A DNA stretch of 64,000 bases from Gonapodya prolifera JEL478 (GCA_001574975.1 KQ965739.1:508966-572965); one strand, 5' to 3'; positions 12,346 to 24,509 are shown, counted from the stretch's first letter. Numbers and translations are program-made. The notes: a model not told the origin generated them from the letters alone.

Positions 12346-14510
12346 ATGACCACTGATGGTCTGCCGTTCAAACTCCCATCCCCGCGGCGTCTCGCATTAT
12401 GCGCGCTCCCCCTGTCGATATTGCTGCTGACGTTCGCATTTCCGTGGTCTTGGCTGAATCCTTCCGCGGACGATGGGGATCGGCGTGTTCGAACGCCCAC
12501 GGACGTCAATGCCACCGTCACAGAAGAGTATCACTCGACTCTTGAACCTTGCCTTACGTGCGATCCCGATCACCATGATCGGGAGCTTCTCGCGAGGCTT
12601 CGAAAGGTTGCCAGTGGTGAAGACGACGATTCCACAGCGACTTCAAACCATTTTGTGAGAGTAGGACGGCCACCAATCACGGATGCGTTTCTGAGGTCAT
12701 ATGCGGACTACGTGGCGAAACACAGAGCGGCGATGGAAAACATTACCCCCCAGTCCCGTTTTCTCATACACCGCCTCGACATTGGAGGTCTGGGGAACCG
12801 TTTTCCCGGAATGCTGTCGTCGCTGATACTCAGTATGCTGCAAGATCGGATTTGGCTTGTTTATGACGAAAACGGGGGGAACAACGGCAGCCTTTTCACA
12901 TACTTTGAACCTGCTACATTTGATGACCAACCTCTGGACTTTAACTGGATTCCAAACGCAGAGCGCATCGTCACTGGCCTTCAAATAGATGTGAACCTAA
13001 CCAAAGACCCAGGATTGAATCCTGTCAGCTTCTTTCCACAGCAGGTAAGTCAGACGCCAAAAAGTTCTATGTTCCATGGGCGAGGTTCATATCACCAATG
13101 TAGCACTGGCTCTATGACTATGATGACTGGACTTTAGAAGATTTCACCGAAAGTCCCCTTTACACGGAGCCTGTTGTCTGTCATTGGAGTTTCCACTACC
13201 AAATACCCCTTCTTTGGGGGAACGATCACTACAGGAACACTCTCCTAGAATGGTTTCCCACAATGGAGGCATTTTTCGCGATCAGTCAACTGGTAATGCG
13301 TGTAACAGGAGGAGCGAAAGTAAGGATAATGAGTGCTCATCGGACCTACGTGCTTACCCAATTATCCCTCAAGGATGCTTCCTATAACTTTTTCTCTGCA
13401 AATTTTGCTTATCGCAACTCTCTTCCCCAAGCATTTCCTTCGAGCAACATGGAGCAGCCGTTGAACCTTCTGAACAACATGTCTCGGTTCTATGTTATCG
13501 GTATCCAGATAAGGACGCTCAAGGAAACAGATACAGTGCCCCCGATCAAGCACTACGTGGACGCAGCCATGGCTATTTGGAGATCGAGCCGACAGCCCTG
13601 GTCCAAAGTGGGTGTTTCGCATTCTCCAGATAAGTTATCCATTTCTCCATCTGTTTCCGGCCACTTCTAGACCCGTATTTTTCTTGCGACTGACACTGCC
13701 AGTGCTCGCGAGGAAGTGCGCTCAGAATTGCTACTTCACCACAAAACTATTGTAAGCGATTGTGCCAGCATCAACTCCGAGTTAGTGGCCTGTGAAGGAT
13801 CGGCAGACCTCGAGGTCGAGCACCTTCTTTACAGAGAAGACAGCGATATATCGTTCGGGAATATAATCTCACGAACAGTGGAAAGTGATACGGTAGGCGG
13901 AAACTGCAAAAAAACCATAACAATAGCTTGACAAGCATTCGTTCACTTCCCTTTTTGCAGGATGGCCTCATCGATATGAAGCTGCTCTCAATGTGTGACG
14001 ACCTTGTTGTTACTTACGGTAGCTCCTTTGGTTTTGTTGGGGCGGCATGGGGAGGAATCGTTCCGTAAGGTTTTGGCGCCTGTCGAAGAAGAAAGCAGAG
14101 AGTAAGACTGTCCCTTCCGATAGGACGTACGTTCTTCACCTCAAACCGGAAATAGCCAATAAAGGTCACCGAGTGAGTCTTCTCTCCTCCGCGCTCAATA
14201 ATCCACTGATCATAACTTTACCTCTTAGTACCCCGATGGAACTCGGAATCGTACAGACCCGAAAGCGGGATATAAGCTAGACATGTTCACATTCTTCTTC
14301 TACAGAGCACTTTCAACTGGTATGCTTGATCGTCGAATGTTGTTTCCTCGGCAATCATTTAATTCTGACAATATAACAGAACCATGCATGACTCAATTAA
14401 TCCTTAAATTTGATGACAACACAATGGGTGCTTCGAAAGCATCTTTCACAGGTGCTGGAAATCCACTCTGGCCCCACTACGTTCAGTGCGAATCGCCAAA
14501 TCCCTTCTAA
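12346..14510 (+). CDS. GT37-like fucosyltransferase, copy 1
   Basis: Predicted Golgi type II enzyme resembling xyloglucan-type alpha-fucosyltransferases (GT37, GDP-fucose donor). A hydrophobic anchor (LALCALPLSILLLTFAF) lies at about residues 16-32. Motif I appears as DIGGLGNRFPGMLSSLI, and a second peptide VIGIQIRTLKETDTVPP resembles the fucosyltransferase IR signature. Near the C-terminus, CDDLVVTYGSSFGFVGAAWGG matches the 'D-L-x-T-S/Y-x-S-T/S-F-G-F/Y-V' block of GT37. I place exons at 12346-13044, 13104-13319, 13374-13607, 13671-13892, 13961-14064, 14124-14172, 14229-14319 and 14380-14510. The last junction is supported by STEPCMTQL, matching SSEPCTTQL in copy 2. It ends CESPNPF as copy 2 ends CESPNPL. 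The GT37 call is by motif; another GT-B fucosyltransferase family is possible. Confidence 0.7.
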
Positions 14511-14588
14511 ATAAATGTAATTGGTGATAATAGTGTTTGCATAGTAAAAAATATTTCAAAACATCTCCTCCGAGGATTCTTCGATGGG

Positions 14589-16476
14589 ATGGTTTTCAGC
14601 CAACTTCGCCAATGGCGACATATTCTGCCGACGATTGCGATAGTTTCACTTCTGACCCTCGTTGCGGTGACTTACTTTCAAGGTTCTGATTGTGTCGCCA
14701 ACTGCGATAAACCACCATTGAAAACTGGAGGGAGGGAGGACCAAAGAGCACCCGGGAGGGATTACAAGTGGGATCCCGCCTTTGAAATATCCCCATCAGC
14801 TCCCGCAGTAGCGCTGAAAGAGGAAAGCGAGCCCACTCGCCGCCCAGCTCCATCAGAAGTAGAAGATCCCGCACTCAACTTAGATGGTTGGCATTCAACT
14901 CGAGCCTCCTCAGTTTCATATCCTAATTTTTCTTTGCTCTCAATGAACTTAAGGCTTTGAATTAGACGTGGAGCCCGTACCGTACATACACCAAGATGTA
15001 CCGTTCCCGTCGCCACAACAATCACCCCCGACTCTCGATGAAGCAATTGCATACTATACACGGACGCAGGGGAAGCGCCCGTTCCGATTGTACAAGCAAT
15101 GGTACAACTTTGCAGTTTCCAAAAAGTGCAATATCCTGGGCGCCGCACACCTCTCGAAATCATTGCAACATCTCCCCAAGGAGATAACATCGGAGATGGT
15201 GGAGCAAGCCAGCAAGCTTCCTCGCACTGGCACGCTTTACATCGCTCCCTTGAATCCCGAGGAGGACCCTCATAAGGCCTATCATGATGATTCTTGGTCA
15301 GACCAATCCACTGGAGAGCCACTAGAGAGTCCAAACTACGTCGTTCAAAACACCAATCACCCTGGAGCTGCAGATACTAATTGGCAGAGTTGGATGGGTC
15401 CCTTCGCAATCCATTTTCCGAGGTACTTTCGGATGGTGCTCAACATGGAGGATTGGCCGAGGATCTTTATTCCCGGGAAGGACTGCAGAGTAAAACCAAC
15501 CGCTGGAGGTAGTACACATCCGAAAAAGAGTCCCTGGCTCTCTCGGGTACCCGTATTTGGTGATCTGCCTGGTCTGGTCGAGGATAACTCGCTCAAGCAG
15601 TTGGCCGCCAAGGATATGCACAATCCCTTCAATCTCACACTTCCGGCAGAGCATCGTCACAACCATGGGTTTTTCTTTCCGGACCCTCTACCTGGCAATC
15701 ACTATCCCATACCCATTCCAATCTTTTCTCAGGCTACTATCCCCGATTGCTATGCTGACATTCTAGTCCCACTTGGCTACGCCGTTAAGACTTCGAGCGA
15801 CCAGATTTCCCCAGAAAAGAGAACGGGTGCTGATGTCCCATTCATCAACAAGCCTCCAGTAGCGGTATGGCGTGGTACAACGACTGGCGCGGAGCCGATC
15901 CCCTCCAATGTTTCCGAATGGAATCGCATGCATCGACACCGCCTTGTTAAGTACTCAAAGAACTTGCGAACGAAATGCGATCACTCGAATGATGGGTGTT
16001 TCATTGGTATTGATGCCAAGTTTACGGGATACCTGCAAATGTTCACGGACTTTGCATATCAGGAGCATGTGCGGGTGTTTGGAGATCCGGGACAGAACCA
16101 CATGCCTTATGAACTCCAGTTTTATCATCGATTTCTGCTCGACGTGGACGGAAATTCATTCTCCCAAAGGTTTCACACCTTTTTGCGAGAGTCGAAGTCC
16201 CTCATTCTGCGTGCGAGGGGTTTTGTTGATTGGAGTGATCACTGGGTGGTGCCGTATGTGCATTACATTCCTCTCCGTTTTGACTGGTCAGACCTCGTCT
16301 CTGCAGTGCAATGGGCCATAAGTAATGTTACAGAAGCAAAGAAGATTGCGGAACAAGGGCATGACATGGGCAGGCGCGGACTCCGATACGAGGACATCCA
16401 ATGCCATATGTTTGCAGTGATGGGCGAGTATGAAGATAGACTTGCTGCGAGGGGCAATCTCCCTCCTGTTGGATAG
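14589..16476 (+). CDS. GT90 / CAP10-like glycosyltransferase
   Basis: Two exons (14589-14886 and 14966-16476, joined as LNLDDVEPVPY). An anchor at about residues 11-30 (ILPTIAIVSLLTLVAVTYF) gives type II topology. The catalytic region shows the GT90 hallmarks in order: VAVWRGTTTG, HRHRLVKYSKN, FGDPGQNHMPYELQFYHRFL, LLDVDGNSFSQRFHTFL, ILRARGFVDW and VVPYVHYIPLRFDWSDL. GT90 includes Cryptococcus capsule protein Cap10/Cxt1 and animal POGLUT; donors are UDP-xylose or UDP-glucose in characterised members. Here it lies in line with GT37- and GT71-like genes on the plus strand, starting 78 bases after the preceding gene. A role in adding a pentose or glucose to the cluster product is inferred. Length matches the family. 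Confidence in the family is high, in the donor low. Confidence 0.88.
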
Positions 16477-16576
16477 ATTATAAATTTTCTAATGTAACTG
16501 AAGTTGAATCTCTCTTCGGCGACCCTTCAACTGCGAAAGATTCACGTTGATTGGACAACCGACTGATGCAAATCAC

Positions 16577-18886
16577 ATGAGCGGATCGCCTGTTGTTGGA
16601 CTCCCTCTCTTGAGGGTGCTTCGAGTGCGAGGAAGACTGTCAGTCGTTCTGCTGGTGGCAATCCTCAATCTTGCCTTTTTCCTGGTCGTTTTATCTCTTG
16701 AAAGGCAATATCCAGAGGAAGAACTTGATGCACGTGCAGACGAGATCGGAAATTCCGAAAACCGCACTAGCAGTGACCCCGTCGTTGCCACAACTCACTC
16801 CTTTGCTACCACTGCGACCCCTTGGACCACGCCTCTGCCACCTCCTCCCGATCAGCATTCCCAAACAAACCTCCCCTCCGAAAGTATCCCTCTTCCTATT
16901 CATGTATCACTCTCGGACATTGCTCTGTCGTCGGAGGAACGGGATTCTCTCATCACTCCATTCGACGTTGAAGATTTCAGAACTTTAGGGGAGCGAGTTC
17001 GAGCTTTCTTTTACTACCATCGTAAACTTCGCACGATAGAGGACTATCAAACCAATGATCGTGGCCGCTTTGAAGATGTCGTTGGCCAGTCATCCTGGCT
17101 CAAGAATGAAAACCAACAAGTTGCACAGATTCCTCTAGAGGCGCATAACATTATCAGCGAATTTACCCGCTTCATGAGCCGCTTCGAGGTGCTCTTGTTT
17201 CCATGGGTTCGTCCAACATTTCCATCACTGTCGTACTTGTATCGATCATTCAGCCGCGCTCCTCGGACGCGAGGAATGGTGATGACTACGGCTCAGGGCT
17301 TGCAAAGTCGAATGGCGATGGTTGGAATCATGTCTCTGCGCTCGACAGGATGTCTTCTGCCAATAGAGTTTATGTATGCAGGAGATGACGACCTTCCCCC
17401 CGAGACACGGAGGCAAATCCTCAGTCTCGGAGATGGTTACGACATCATCATGCGTGACATTACAGCACTAGTGGATGACACGAAAACGCAAATTGGAGAA
17501 TGGGCCATCAAACCGTTTGCGATAATGTTCTCGAGCTTCACTGAAGTGGTCTTCGCAGACGCGGACGTGGTTTGGTTTCACCCACCCGAAGAAGTGTTCG
17601 ATGATCCAGTGTACAAGCAGACTGGAACGCTTTTCTACTATGACCGTGTGAGTCTGGACGATTTGAGTTGGAATGGAGCCTGTTGTAACCATGTATCCAC
17701 TCCAATTATGAAGAGGACTTTTTTCGGCCCTTCAGATAGACAGTTTGAGTTCGTGCAGGATATCCTACCGCCCCATCTTCGAGATCCCATCCCGTCGTTT
17801 CTTCAATCCCACAACGCCATAATGGCTCGCCAATCAGAACACAACCAAGACTCGGCTGTAGTTGCCGTCGACAAGGGGCGCGAACACAATTTTTACGGCC
17901 TCCTCACAACGTGCCGCTTAAATCTTAAGGAAGAGCGGGATAGAGTAATCTACAAAGTCTTCCTTGGAGACAAGGAGACTTTCTGGCTCGGATGGGAGAT
18001 GTCTGGAAACAACGGAATGTACGGATTCAATCGCTGGCCGTCTGCCCAGGTTGGGTATCTCTCGCGGGGAGACCAAGATCCTGTGGAGGTGGTGACACAG
18101 TAAGTGAGTAAATTTGTAACCTTGTTGGGGACTAACGTGTTACTCTGCTTGAAGTTTAAACTTCACGATAGATTCCGAGAAGGGACACGAGAGCTCAATT
18201 TTGCGAATATGCTCCTACCATTCCGCCCATTTGGACGCCTCGGGTACCCGTCTGCATTGGTTTAACGGTGGACCTCTGCGAGCGAAGTTCTTTGGTGATA
18301 AATCGGATGTTGCGTCGAGACTGGAATACTGGGCTGTCGAAAGGCATTCTCGTTGGGACATAAGTGGGTCGCCAGTGATCTCCGTTGTGAACAGACTTTG
18401 AAAACCTCAAATGCTCCACTAAAAATCTGTCGCTGCTCAGACGACTTCAATGTGGGTAGTGTGCAGAGGTGGTTCCATGGTTACTCTGGCCATTACCTTT
18501 TCCAACACCTTTCTATTCTTGTCACATAGGTGTTCTGTCTTCGGATGCGAGAAGGGCTCAACATCACGGTCGATGAGAACGGCAACGTTTACGACTCGCG
18601 GCCCTCTCTTCTGTCGGAAGATTCAGACGTTGGGACAATGTCTCCCGTGCAATTTGCAGTCTTCGAGGCAGATTATGAGCATCACGACGGTGGCGCAGTC
18701 CCTCACAGACTTGGGCGACAGGAGCTGCGCGTCGTTGCGAAGCTGAAAGGATGGTGGGAGGAGTCTGCCAGGGAGGGCGCACGCTCCATTGAACCGGAGA
18801 GAATTTACGAGAACTCCACTGCCCGCAATCTAACTTCTTTCAATCAATTTACTGATCGCTTGGTGAAAAGCGTAGACGAAGTCTGA
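16577..18886 (+). CDS. GT71 / Mnn1-like alpha-mannosyltransferase family protein, copy 1
   Basis: Type II Golgi protein; the anchor is LSVVLLVAILNLAFFLVVLS (residues about 22-41). The catalytic core has MVGIMSLRSTGC, EFMYAGDDDLPPE, EWAIKPFAIMFSSF and the metal-binding VVFADADVVWF, then DSAVVAVDKGR and FLGDKETFWLGWEM, all as in Mnn1-family (PF11051) enzymes that use GDP-mannose. Exons: 16577-17647, 17714-18099, 18155-18363, a candidate 11-base exon 18441-18451, and 18530-18886. The first intron (66 bases) has no stop and keeps frame. Its position is fixed by the paralogues at 22333 and 40997, which have DR followed by RTFFG or RTLFG there. The frame is open upstream to 16547, but the first ATG is at 16577. 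The C-terminal part (LRICSYHSAHL, LHWFNGGPLRAKFFG) continues the family pattern. Confidence 0.85.
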
Positions 18887-18950
18887 TAGATAATATATTT
18901 GGCTGCAACGTAACCGGTACCTCAGTTTAGCCGACAATTGAAGCACCAGC

Positions 18951-20879
18951 ATGCTCACCTCCTCGTCTCGGCCATGGACGTTGCTGTACTGCGTGCTGGG
19001 CATTCTCGTGGTTGCGTGGCTTTCGAAAACTGGGCTGCGAAGAGGGGGACGGAACAGCTCCGCGGAGTTGGACATCCCAGCTATTGTCCAGCAGCCGGCG
19101 ATTGAGACTCTGGGGGATACGGGCGACTTTGTGGCACCCTCGGCGATCGCAGATTTTGATGAAGAGCGAATGCTGCTCGCGGCGTTCGCAAATGGTAATC
19201 GGCCAGGACCACCACAATCGAAACATTCAAAGAAACCTCCCATCACGAAAGCCTTCCTCGCTGCGTACTCTTCATACGCGGAAAATCATGCAAGGACCAT
19301 GGCGAATGTGACACCGGACTCCCGGTTCTTCGTCGACATTGTAGACATGGGAGGTCTCGGCAATCGCTTTCCTGGACAGATTTCCAGCTTAATTTTTGCA
19401 ATGCTCCTCAATCGAACTTTCTTGATTTTCGATAGAAACGGAGGACCGGGCGGAATGTGGTTTTCCTATTTCCAACCGATTAGTCCCACAACTTCACCAC
19501 TGGATTTTAATTGGAATGCAAATGCCGTGCGGATAACGGAAGGGCTTCAAATTGATAAACGAGCCGTCAACATGACTGCCCTGCGCCTAGACCCAAACCC
19601 ATCCCCATTTTGTTTTAAAACCCTGTCATTGTACGACTACGTGCAAATGACAACAACGAATTGGACCGATGACAAAGAGATCGAAAAGCACAAGATATTG
19701 TGTCATTGGTCGTTCCACTACCAAGTGGCAAACCTTTGGGGAAATCCACGGTATCGACCGAAACTACTTGAATGGTTTCCGACCATGGAAGCATTCTATG
19801 CCACAAGCAAATTGCTGATGCGGGTGACAGGTGCAGCGAAGGTGAGGAGTCGTCTGTGTGCAGCGAATACTGCTTTGCGCTGAAGGGTTTTTTGCTCCAG
19901 GAAAAGTTTCTATCGTACTATTCGTCGCACTTTTTTTACAAAGCCCAACCGAGTCCTCGCTCAGGCGCGTCCTTGGATCAATTTTCACAATATCTTGTCA
20001 CAAAGTATTCGCGATACTATGTGATCGGCGTTCACATCAGAACATTCAAAGAGACGCAAACAGTACCCCCGACCAAGTTTTTTGTGGACGTCGCTGTTTC
20101 CATATGGAGGTCAAGCGGTCGACCTTGGGACAAGGTCTTTCCTAAAGTTCATGCATGCTTGCTTTCTCCCTATAACCAGCTTTCTTTCAGACCAGATTCT
20201 TCCTTTCCACGGACCACTGGCGCGTTCGTCAAGAATTCGCCCAAGAACTACTCCTCCATAATCAAATTGCTCTGGGTGAAACTCCAGTACTGATGGAGCA
20301 GGAAGACCCGCAAAGCAGAGACATTCCACGGTTGAAGCAGTTCATTTATCGAGCGGACAACGATCAATTGCACCACGAAGTGGAAGCTGTCATTGATATG
20401 AAGACGCTTGCGATGTGCGACGAACTCGTTCTTACGTATGGCAGCTCTTTTGGATACGTTGCTGCGGGCTGGGGCGGCATTGTCCCTATCTTTGTGAACC
20501 ACCTTCGCCCAGGTTTAAAGAGTCCCGATCGTGGAGTGAGTGAGAAATTGTGAAATTCACGCTAGAAGAATGTCATGCTTAGCAATTTCGACTCCCCCTA
20601 GTATCCGGATGGAACCCGGGATCCTTCAACGCATGACTACAAACTCACCAAATTTACGTTCTTGTTTTACAAAGCCCTCTCCTCGGAGCCGTGTACTACC
20701 CAACTACTTTTGAAATTGGACGGGAAGCATCTTGACAGCACGAAAGAGGCCTTTACGGGCCCTGGAAATCCGTTCTGGATGCATTTTGTCCAGGTGGGTA
20801 CTCATCTTCGTCCTCACAACTTGACCCATTCCGAGCACTTCCTGGGCTTTTGCAGTGCGAGTCCCCAAACCCACTGTAG
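18951..20879 (+). CDS. GT37-like fucosyltransferase, copy 2
   Basis: Paralogue of the gene at 12346, with the same order of motifs: an anchor at residues 9-24 (TLLYCVLGILVVAWLS), DMGGLGNRFPGQISSLIF, VIGVHIRTFKETQTVPP, and CDELVLTYGSSFGYVAAGWGG near the end. Exons: 18951-19841, 19901-20134, 20191-20535, 20602-20793 and 20856-20879. The last exon encodes only CESPNPL and the stop. Relative to copy 1, some introns are lost: WYD/YDY and GGIVPIFVN are read through here. It starts 64 bases after the GT71 gene and its stop lies 18 bases from the stop of the convergent GT77 gene. A fucosyl donor is inferred from family resemblance. Confidence 0.72.
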
Positions 20880-20897
20880 CAACCATGCACAATACCA

Positions 20898-22252
20898 TTA
20901 TACACATTTCCACGATACAGAGTCGGGAGTCATTTTATTCATCACCTCCATTACCCCTTTTGCTTCTAGACTCCACATACCATCATCATTCAATGCCCCC
21001 TTCTTAGAGCCAGCGCCAGACATGTAATTGGCGTGAATCAGAACTGGGTCTGATATACCGGCGTTCTTCATACGCGCGTTGAAGTCTGCTCGACCTTCCC
21101 TGTGATGATGGTGCATGTTTACTTGACATCGTACGCGCGAACATCATTCGACATCTACCGGAAGTAGTCAAACCCGATGGGGAATTTGACGCAGGGAAGC
21201 TGGCGGAAGGTGAAAGGCTCCTCGTCGAAGTTTAAGTCTTGAATGTATGACTAAGGATTAAGCGCAATAAGGATCCGAATGAGTTATGACCTGACCCCGC
21301 AAGTAGTTGGAAAGCTAGTCGCATACTTTGACATCGGTGACATTCGATGGAATCAGAACGGCCTGTTCCGAACGCCACCACTCTTGCAAAATATCGGCCC
21401 ACAGCGCTTGCACCGACGGTCCGGTCAGCAAAGAGAGACCTCAAGCCAAACTATCGGCCACTCACTCTGATCATCAATATCTGGTCTCCTTGGATGGCTC
21501 TCTTCCACATCCAGAAGCATTCGAATGGTGCGAGGGTTGCTCTTGATGATGTAGAACCCAGTGTTTGGCTCCTCACCAAGCTGAAACTCCTGTCCTTTAC
21601 AGCCTGCGTTGGATTGGAACTCGAAATCCACATCACCCGCAAAATGAGGAATGGGGTTCGATTTGTAGGCGATGTCGACGTCAGAGAGCCAAACGTCATA
21701 TCCCCACTGGAGAAGGTAGCGCACCGCGCGAACTTTTCCAACAGATATATCGTTGAATGCTTCCGATCGCCACAAGCTTGCTTCGTTAGCACTATGGAAA
21801 GAGAAGACGGAGGGGTGCAAGACACTGAACTGCGTTGCGTTGACCGATAGAAACTCGTAAAGCTCCTCATCCTGGGGCAAAACGAGAAGGTTTATAGGGA
21901 ACACTTTTCTGGCGTTGCAGTAGAAGTTGAGCAACATGTCGAGGTAACCGAGGTTGCATGAAATTATGGCGACTGTGTTCAATAGCCATTCAGGGGCGCC
22001 ATCGTATACGCCCACTGCTTCAACAGGGATCGCAGCAGGTCGGGGAATGTCCCGGTCCAGTAACGGCTCTGAGTAGATGGGCGGCGGATCTGAAAACGGT
22101 TGGCGAACAAGTGGTGCGGTTGGTTGCTGGGATTGTTCGAGATTTGCAGGCGAAGGCGATGATTTGGGTGGGGAAGGTTTGAAGGTGATGAAGGATACGC
22201 AGACAAAGAGGATTCCTCCCAGCACAAGGATGGTCCTCGCGTTGAGGCCCAT
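20898..22252 (-). CDS. GT77-type nucleotide-diphospho-sugar transferase
   Basis: Type II membrane protein with anchor TILVLGGILFVCVSFITF (residues 7-24). The core matches the nucleotide-diphospho-sugar transferase family PF03407 (GT77; galactosyl-, xylosyl- and arabinosyltransferases): AIISCNLGYLDMLLNFYCNA, GKVRAVRYLLQWGYDVWLSD, the DVDIAY metal site, NAGCKGQEF, and EPNTGFYIIKSNPRTI. After an intron whose donor is at 21465, DDQTLWADILQEWWRSEQAV follows, then further exons ending LIHANYMSGAGSKKGAL, the usual HANY...K...L closing block. I read about four exons. It is divergent from the GT71 copy at 22333 (80 bases between ATGs) and convergent with the GT37-like copy 2. The sugar donor cannot be deduced. 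Confidence 0.82.
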
Positions 22253-22332
22253 AAATCAGGAACAATCTGCGAGAGAGGCCCACATGTTGGCTTCGGTCAG
22301 CCAGGCCTCAAGGGCACTCTTCGGAAAATGCG
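22253..22332. promoter_or_regulatory. 80-base bidirectional promoter between GT77 and GT71 genes
   Basis: Only 80 bases separate the two outward-facing ATGs at 22252 and 22333. Both promoters must be here or extend into the opposing coding regions, unless untranslated first exons exist. No TATA box is evident. Confidence 0.5.
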
Positions 22333-24509
22333 ATGGAGTTCGATTCGCCAACTACAGCGGCGATAAAACATCGTGAAAGTCTTCGTCGCATCAGACCGTC
22401 TCGGTCGTTTCTTGTCCTACTGTTTTTCAACATTGTTGGATGGCTCCTGTTCCTGGGGAGCAGACGCTCACAAAGATCCCCAACGCCATCTTCCAACGGA
22501 CTCGCAAAAGTCAATGACGTGGTTGCCACTTCAACAGTGCTCACATCGGTCAGCGAGGTAGTGGCATCGTCGACCTTTGGCGCATTCAGTGACATCCCCA
22601 CATCCTCGCCAACACCACGCCAACCAGACTTTGTCGGACGACCGACACGGGATCGCAATTATTTCGGCAATCCCGTCCCCCCTTCGCTTTCTCTCACGGA
22701 TTTCATTGTCGCACCTGAGAGGCGCCAAGAGCTACTTTTAGAATTCAGTGTGGAGGACTTCAAAACCCTTGGCGAGCGTATAAGAGAGTTTTTCAGGCTC
22801 CATCGCAAGTTGAGGGTCCTTGAAGACTTCCAGACACACTTGAAGTCGGAGTTGGAGGAAAGAGCATCTGATACGAACTCCAAATTTCTTGGGACAGTAC
22901 AACGGTCTGACAGGACCTCCGTCCATGCTCAGAACACATTATACGAGTTCCAGCGCTTCATGTCGAAGATGGAGGAGCTTCTCTTTCCCTGGGTTCGTCC
23001 CACGTACCCATCGTTATCACACTTATATCGGACATTTGCACGAGGCCCTCGCTCCAGAGGGCTTGTCATGACCACTGCCAAGGGGCTTCAAAGTCGAATG
23101 GCCATGGTTGGAATAATGTCCCTTCGTGCCACTGGCTGCGACTTACCGATAGAGTTTATGTACGCGGGTGACGACGACTTGCCACCGGAAACTCGGCGGA
23201 AGATATTGAGTCTGGGTGACGGTTACGATATCACTATGCGCGATATCACCTCCTTGGTGGACGACACGAAAACTCAGATCGGGGCTTGGGCAATAAAGCC
23301 ATTTGGTATTATGTTCTCAAGCTTCACTGAAGTAGTGTTCTCGGATGCCGATGTTGTATGGTTCTTTTCTCCGCAAGCTTTATTTGAGGACCCGGTTTAC
23401 GTGCAAACTGGGACGATCTTTTATTACGATCGGGTGTGTAACGAGTCCGTCGCGATGCTTCTAACTTGGTGAAAAACATTCGTGTTGCTTCGAAACAGAG
23501 AACCTTTTTCGGAGCTTCAGATGATCAGTTCAAGTTTGTTATGGACATTCTACCAGCTCACCTCAAAGAACCGATCCCGTCATACTTGCAGTCGCACAAC
23601 GCCATCATGGCGCGACAATCACAACATCAACAAGATTCCGCTGTCATTGCTATCGATAAATCAAGAGAAAATAACTTCTATGGACTACTAACCACCTGCA
23701 GGTTGAATCTCAAGGAAGAACGTGATAAGGTCATTTACAGAGTGTTTCTGGGGGACAAGGAGACATTCTGGATGGGTTGGGAGATGGCAGGCAGTAATGG
23801 ACAGTATGGATGGAACAGGTGGCCGTCAGCTCAACTTGGTTATCTTGTTCGAGGTGATCAAGATGCCGCGCTAGTAGTCACACAGTAAGTACGATGCGGT
23901 GATGCCTTTTTGAGCAAAGAGAAAATTGTCTATCGCTGTGCGTTACAGGGGTAATTACACGCAGAATTCTAACAACACTGTTGAGCACAAGCGGCTGCGG
24001 ATCTGCTCGTATCAATCGGCACATTTGCATCCCGACGGGACACGATTACACTGGTTCAATGGGGGTCCACTGCGAGCCAAATTTTTCGGAGAGTCGTCTC
24101 CAGTAGCTTCGGCACTAGAATATTGGGCCGTTGAGAGACATTCTCGCTGGGACATCAGTATGTTCCTGAGTGGGGGTTGGGAGTAAAGTGATGGTTTGAA
24201 GCTCACGGATTCTCACTTTCACCAGATCCGAGCAATATTTTTTGCTTACGTATGCGTGAGGGTTTAAATATGACGGTGGACAATGAAGGCAATGTACTGC
24301 ATTTTCAGGCATCGGATCAGTCGGGAGCAGAAGCTGATACAGGATTCGACTATGGTGTTTTCAAAGCTGACTATGAGGGCGGAATGGGGGGCGCGGTGCC
24401 TCACAGACTTGGGGAAACAGAGCGTTACGTTATATCAAGGCTTGAAGGTTGGTGGGAGGAGAGCGGTCGGGATGGCGCTCGGTCTCTTGAAGTACCCAAG
24501 TCCACATAA
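22333..24509 (+). CDS. GT71 / Mnn1-like mannosyltransferase family protein, copy 2
   Basis: Close paralogue of the gene at 16577. Anchor: SFLVLLFFNIVGWLLFLG, residues about 24-41. Catalytic blocks: MVGIMSLRATGC, EFMYAGDDDLPPE, AWAIKPFGIMFSSF, VVFSDADVVWF (DXD), HQQDSAVIAIDKSR and FLGDKETFWMGWEM. Exons: 22333-23433, 23499-23884, 23949-24157 and 24226-24509. The intron at 23434 contains stops, so it fixes the homologous but stop-free intron of copy 1. The last junction joins DI to NPSNIFCLRMREG in one step, where copy 1 seems to use an extra 11-base exon. The conserved C-terminal blocks (LRICSYQSAHL, GAVPHRLGE, WWEES) are kept. It runs in the same direction as the other plus-strand GT genes. 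Confidence 0.87.

Noticed and set aside
14589-14968. Reading the signal anchor and the GT90 domain as two genes
   Set aside because: A GT...AG intron at 14887-14965 joins them in frame, and the GT90 part alone would lack a membrane anchor that every neighbour has.
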